The position numbers and the translations under genes are program-made. The notes beneath the pieces are model-generated. The model was given only the letters and a program-made list of their open reading frames with translations. It had not been told where the DNA came from and made no database searches. This document shows, one piece after another, positions 47,417 through 49,898 of a stretch of DNA of 49,898 nt (position 1 is the first letter of the stretch; the number at the start of each line of letters is the position of its first letter). This stretch comes from Carnobacterium divergens (lineage in GTDB: Bacteria > Bacillota > Bacilli > Lactobacillales > Carnobacteriaceae): the NCBI RefSeq assembly GCF_900258435.1, contig NZ_LT992558.1, forward strand, positions 737,275 to 787,172. The letters are read 5' to 3'.

Positions 47417-47447
47417 TCATCTGTTTAAAGCAGATGATTTTTTTCTG
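47417..47447 (+). terminator. Terminator of mazEF
   Basis: AATCATCTG and CAGATGATT arms, then seven T. Confidence 0.9.
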
Positions 47448-47452
47448 TTATA

Positions 47453-47461
47453 TGCTATACT
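47453..47461 (+). promoter_or_regulatory. queT promoter (extended -10)
   Basis: TGC TATACT with no clear -35. Transcription would start a few bases before the preQ1 aptamer. Confidence 0.45.
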
Positions 47462-47483
47462 AATCAAGAGCTTGTCTCATAAA

Positions 47484-47525
47484 CGTGGTTCATTCATACC
47501 ATCCCACGAAAAAAAACTAGGAGGA
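47484..47525 (+). ncRNA. preQ1 class I riboswitch
   Basis: The P1 stem is CGTGG / CCACG. The L1 opening TTC, then ATCCCAC, an A-rich tail GAAAAAAAACTA and GGAGG complete the H-type pseudoknot layout of preQ1-I aptamers. The 3' ACTAGGAGG overlaps the queT ribosome site, so ligand binding should hide it and block translation. Upstream of a queuosine-precursor transporter, which supports the call. Confidence 0.87.
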
Positions 47526-47532
47526 AATAGCA

Positions 47533-48024
47533 GTGAAAACAAAAACGTTAGTTACAAACGCCATTGTTGCTGCACTATATGTTGCAGTAACAGCGGTATT
47601 AGCTCCGTTATCTTTTGGAGCAGTACAACTTAGATTTGCTGAGATGTTCAATCATCTGGTAGTCTTTAATAAAAAGTATATTATTGGAATCGTAGCTGGA
47701 GTCTTTATTTCAAATTTATTTTTCTCCTCCCTTGGAGTCTATGACTTGGTGTTTGGTGTTGGGCAATCGTTGCTGGCTTTGTTAATCACTAGTGGATTGA
47801 TTCGGAAAATAAATAATGTCTGGATTAAGATGACGATTAATACAATCATTTTCAGCCTCACTATGGCAATTATTGCATGGGAACTTGTTTTGGTATTTGG
47901 ATTGCCATTTTGGGCAACCTATTTAACCACAGGAATTGGCGAAATGATTGTTCTAGTACTGACAATGCCGGTGATGAAAGTCTTAAATGACTACCTAGAT
48001 TTTAATCGTAGAATTGAAAAATAA
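47533..48024 (+). CDS. queT: Queuosine-precursor ECF transporter S component QueT
   Basis: 163 residues from a GTG start (RBS GGAGG). About five to six membrane helices. QueT family features: ALYVAVTAVLAPLSFGAVQLRFAEMFNHLVVF and FFSSLGVYDLVFGVGQS. It imports preQ0/preQ1 and is served by the shared ECF module. The preQ1 riboswitch directly upstream makes the substrate call firm. Confidence 0.93.
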   Translation: MKTKTLVTNAIVAALYVAVTAVLAPLSFGAVQLRFAEMFNHLVVFNKKYIIGIVAGVFISNLFFSSLGVYDLVFGVGQSLLALLITSGLIRKINNVWIKMTINTIIFSLTMAIIAWELVLVFGLPFWATYLTTGIGEMIVLVLTMPVMKVLNDYLDFNRRIEK

Positions 48025-48027
48025 AAA

Positions 48028-48076
48028 AGAAGACGTTGCTAAACTAGTCATTAGTTTAGCAATGTCTTCTTTTTAG
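48028..48076. terminator. Bidirectional terminator
   Basis: AAGAAGACGTTGCTAAACTA and TAGTTTAGCAATGTCTTCTT arms with A and T runs. Ends queT (plus) and the converging CBS gene (minus). Confidence 0.9.
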
Positions 48077-48085
48077 GAAATAAGT

Positions 48086-48730
48086 TTAATTTAAATGTTT
48101 TAAATCTTCAATCTCAACGACTCTAAAACCACGTTTATCAAGATGCTCGATAATTTGATCGCGTTTTTCTTCTTCAACGCCAGCAGGCAAGGTAATCATT
48201 GTGCGACGGACTAAATCATCTTGCTCAACGTCAAGTGTAATACAACTTGCAATGGTACAGTATTTATTGATGATTTTAGTCATATTACTTAAATCGCCTT
48301 TTAAACCAGAAGAAGCTATAGTTAGAACATAACTACCTACTTTAACATTCCAAGATTGTTGGAGCATGTTTAAAAGAGAACTATGGGTTAAGATTCCATA
48401 AAAGCGATTTTCTTCATCCAATACAGAAATATAAGGCAATTCTTTGATTGTAAAGAACACTTTAAAGAATGAAGAATCAACAGAAATGAATTTAGTCGCA
48501 TTTTTAAGCAAATGAGTAACAGGTAAACTCATATCTCCGCCATTCGCTTTATGACGGTAAATGTGCATTTTATAAATATTACCTCGGAAAATAGTTCCGG
48601 TTTCGTCAAGAATTGGAATACAACGGTAACCAGAATTTTCCAAAATTTCAATAGCTTCTTGAAGAGTAACGGTTTCCTTAACAGTCGTTAATTTTTTCTT
48701 AGGAATACAAAGTGATTTTATTAACATCAT
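48086..48730 (-). CDS. cbpA: CBS-pair plus ACT domain protein (probable c-di-AMP-binding CbpA family)
   Basis: 214 residues. Two CBS motifs lie in the first 135 residues (TLQEAIEILENSGYRCIPILDETG and KELPYISVLDEENRFYGILTHSSL), followed by an ACT-like domain with GSYVLTIASSGLKGDLSNM. Listeria has a CBS-ACT protein that binds cyclic di-AMP (CbpA). That this one binds the same signal is inferred from the domain order. RBS GGAGG with two adjacent ATGs. Confidence 0.7.
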   Translation of the reverse strand: MMLIKSLCIPKKKLTTVKETVTLQEAIEILENSGYRCIPILDETGTIFRGNIYKMHIYRHKANGGDMSLPVTHLLKNATKFISVDSSFFKVFFTIKELPYISVLDEENRFYGILTHSSLLNMLQQSWNVKVGSYVLTIASSGLKGDLSNMTKIINKYCTIASCITLDVEQDDLVRRTMITLPAGVEEEKRDQIIEHLDKRGFRVVEIEDLKHLN

Positions 48731-48951
48731 CGTATCCTCCTTTATAATTTAATGAGTTGATGAAAAGGCTCTACTCCTTTGATAATACCATATAAAGAGC
48801 TAGAGTAAAATGTTTTCAACTAGATTTGCAAAGAAATATAAAACTTTTTTTCATTAAAAGCTTGTGTCTTGTGGAGTAGAATTTTATAATAGAACAAGTT
48901 TCTAAATAAATTCTCTTAAAATATAGTATAAATAAGAAAGTAGGCTTTTAA

Positions 48952-49650
48952 ATGGCACGAAATGAAATGATGTATCGACCAGTTGTAAACCAAGATGTCC
49001 TAGAGTTTATTCGAAAACAACAAAAACCACTTGCAGGAGAGCTTGGTGAAATAGAAAGAACTGCAAATGCTAACGGAGTTCCAATTATTCCACACGAAAC
49101 AGTAGTATTCTTAAACTTATTGCTAGGACAATTGAAACCAAAAAACATTCTAGAAATCGGAGCAGCAATCGGATTTTCTTCTAGCCTAATGGCTCAGCAT
49201 GTTGGAGAGGAGGGACATGTTACAACCATTGATCGTTTTGACGTGATGATAAATAAAGCAAAAGCAAACTATGAAAAATTAGGTTTAACGGACAAAGTTA
49301 CTCTATTAGAAGGACAAGCATCGGATATCTTACCTACTTTAGAAGGACCGTACGATTTTATTTTTATGGATAGTGCGAAATCAAAATACTATGATTTCTT
49401 TCCAGAATGTATGCGCCTGTTAAAAGTAGGAGGAATGTTGATTGTAGACGATGTTTTACAAGGCGGGACAATTTTACTTCCTAAAGAAGAAATACCAAAA
49501 CGATCAAGAGCAATCCATCGAAAACTAAATGCTTTTTTAGATGTAGTAATGAAACATGATGCATTAGAAAGTAGCATCCTACCACTGGGAGACGGTCTAT
49601 TAATGATTGTCAAAAAAGATGAAACAGATTTTTCATATTTAATTGAATAA
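48952..49650 (+). CDS. trmR: O-methyltransferase family protein, probable tRNA 5-hydroxyuridine methyltransferase (TrmR)
   Basis: 232 residues, class I SAM-dependent fold. Motif I is LEIGAAIGFSSSLMA, motif II VTTIDRFDVM, and the metal-binding Asp region is FIFMDSAKSKYYDFF, VDDVLQGG. Closest in style to B. subtilis YrrM/TrmR, which methylates ho5U34 to mo5U in tRNA. The start region has AAAGTAGG rather than a strong site, so the N-terminus is fairly but not fully certain. Confidence 0.85.
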   Translation: MARNEMMYRPVVNQDVLEFIRKQQKPLAGELGEIERTANANGVPIIPHETVVFLNLLLGQLKPKNILEIGAAIGFSSSLMAQHVGEEGHVTTIDRFDVMINKAKANYEKLGLTDKVTLLEGQASDILPTLEGPYDFIFMDSAKSKYYDFFPECMRLLKVGGMLIVDDVLQGGTILLPKEEIPKRSRAIHRKLNAFLDVVMKHDALESSILPLGDGLLMIVKKDETDFSYLIE

Positions 49651-49651
49651 A

Positions 49652-49696
49652 AAAAGACTAAAAAGACTGTTTATACAGAAAAATAGTCTTTTTAAT
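49652..49696 (+). terminator. Terminator after trmR
   Basis: AAAAAGACTA and TAGTCTTTTT arms at the ends, with a short inner unpaired part. Confidence 0.8.
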
Positions 49697-49769
49697 TTTG
49701 TGAAAATCCTTTTAAACAACAGTTTTTCAATGAAATATGCAAAAAAACAAAAAAATGTATAAAAAAGTG

Positions 49770-49798
49770 TTGACGAAATGCTGAAATCTTGGTATATT
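49770..49798 (+). promoter_or_regulatory. Strong promoter P1 (probable rRNA operon)
   Basis: TTGACG, 17 bases, TATATT, extended by TGG. First of two tandem promoters that point off the right edge. Confidence 0.75.
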
Positions 49799-49855
49799 AT
49801 TACATGTCGCTAGGACGTAACAACAACTTAGCGAAAAAGAAAATTAAAAAAGTTG

Positions 49856-49884
49856 TTGACACAAACTTCTAAACGTGCTAATAT
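49856..49884 (+). promoter_or_regulatory. Strong promoter P2 (probable rRNA operon)
   Basis: Consensus TTGACA, 17 bases, TAATAT, extended by TGC. Start near 49891. The 86-base tandem spacing and high strength are typical of P1/P2 of rRNA operons in Lactobacillales. The gene itself is beyond the window. Confidence 0.75.
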
Positions 49885-49898
49885 ATAGAAGTTGTCAA

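Overview
The window is a low-GC Gram-positive chromosome segment of the order Lactobacillales. Gene content and order (rpoE-pyrG, murA-rho-rpmE2, ddl-murF, cshA-acpS-alr-mazE-mazF, Met T-boxes ahead of metNIQ) and protein style suggest Carnobacteriaceae or Enterococcaceae, most likely Carnobacterium. That genus call is inference. I see no prophage, insertion sequence, CRISPR array or tRNA. The window is mostly core chromosome, plus some accessory operons and an unusually rich set of RNA-level and operator-type controls.

Layout. (1) 0.1-7.6 kb: a LysR regulator diverges from a five-gene hydroaromatic (quinate/shikimate) operon: an Fe-S flavoprotein ene-reductase, a YdiB-type quinate/shikimate dehydrogenase, a YdiM/YdiN-type transporter, type I AroD and a second such transporter. 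(2) 7.6-9.6 kb: a Nudix hydrolase, a tiny membrane protein and methylglyoxal synthase. Between the last two lies a 600-base region with two look-alike minus-strand small-RNA candidates. (3) 9.6-14.2 kb, minus strand: metN-metI-metQ plus an M20 amidohydrolase behind two tandem methionine T-boxes. (4) 14.2-22.5 kb: a THF riboswitch and folT, a YdcF-type membrane protein, a Nudix hydrolase, Ohr, a double GNAT protein, a 59-residue tautomerase, an exported histidine phosphatase, and a minus-strand HAD / HD / lipL operon. (5) 22.7-26.1 kb: acetoin/pyruvate dehydrogenase E1 alpha and beta without E2/E3, a SorC-type regulator and a DUF1934 protein. (6) 26.2-32.7 kb: rpoE, pyrG with a CTP-sensing reiterative-transcription attenuator, bioY with a BirA box, murA, rho and rpmE2. 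(7) 32.9-39.3 kb: a frameshifted lipoprotein, a class A sortase, a SUKH-like protein, dps under a perfect PerR box, lemA, htpX, an unknown protein and a paired SMR exporter. (8) 39.5-47.4 kb: cell-wall genes ddl, murF and alr, a Bax-inhibitor-like protein, cshA with a two-terminator leader, acpS and mazEF. (9) 47.4-49.9 kb: a preQ1 riboswitch and queT, a CBS-ACT protein and a tRNA methyltransferase. The window ends in two strong tandem promoters that probably drive an rRNA operon just outside it.

Vitamin and cofactor uptake is a theme. Three ECF S components (FolT, BioY, QueT) each sit behind their own sensor (THF riboswitch, BirA operator, preQ1 riboswitch), and methionine uptake sits behind T-boxes. 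The two most novel-looking items are the paired minus-strand RNAs at about 8.6-8.9 kb, whose C-rich loops are complementary to Shine-Dalgarno sequences, and the quinate/shikimate cassette that couples a YdiB/AroD/YdiM-N module to an ene-reductase.
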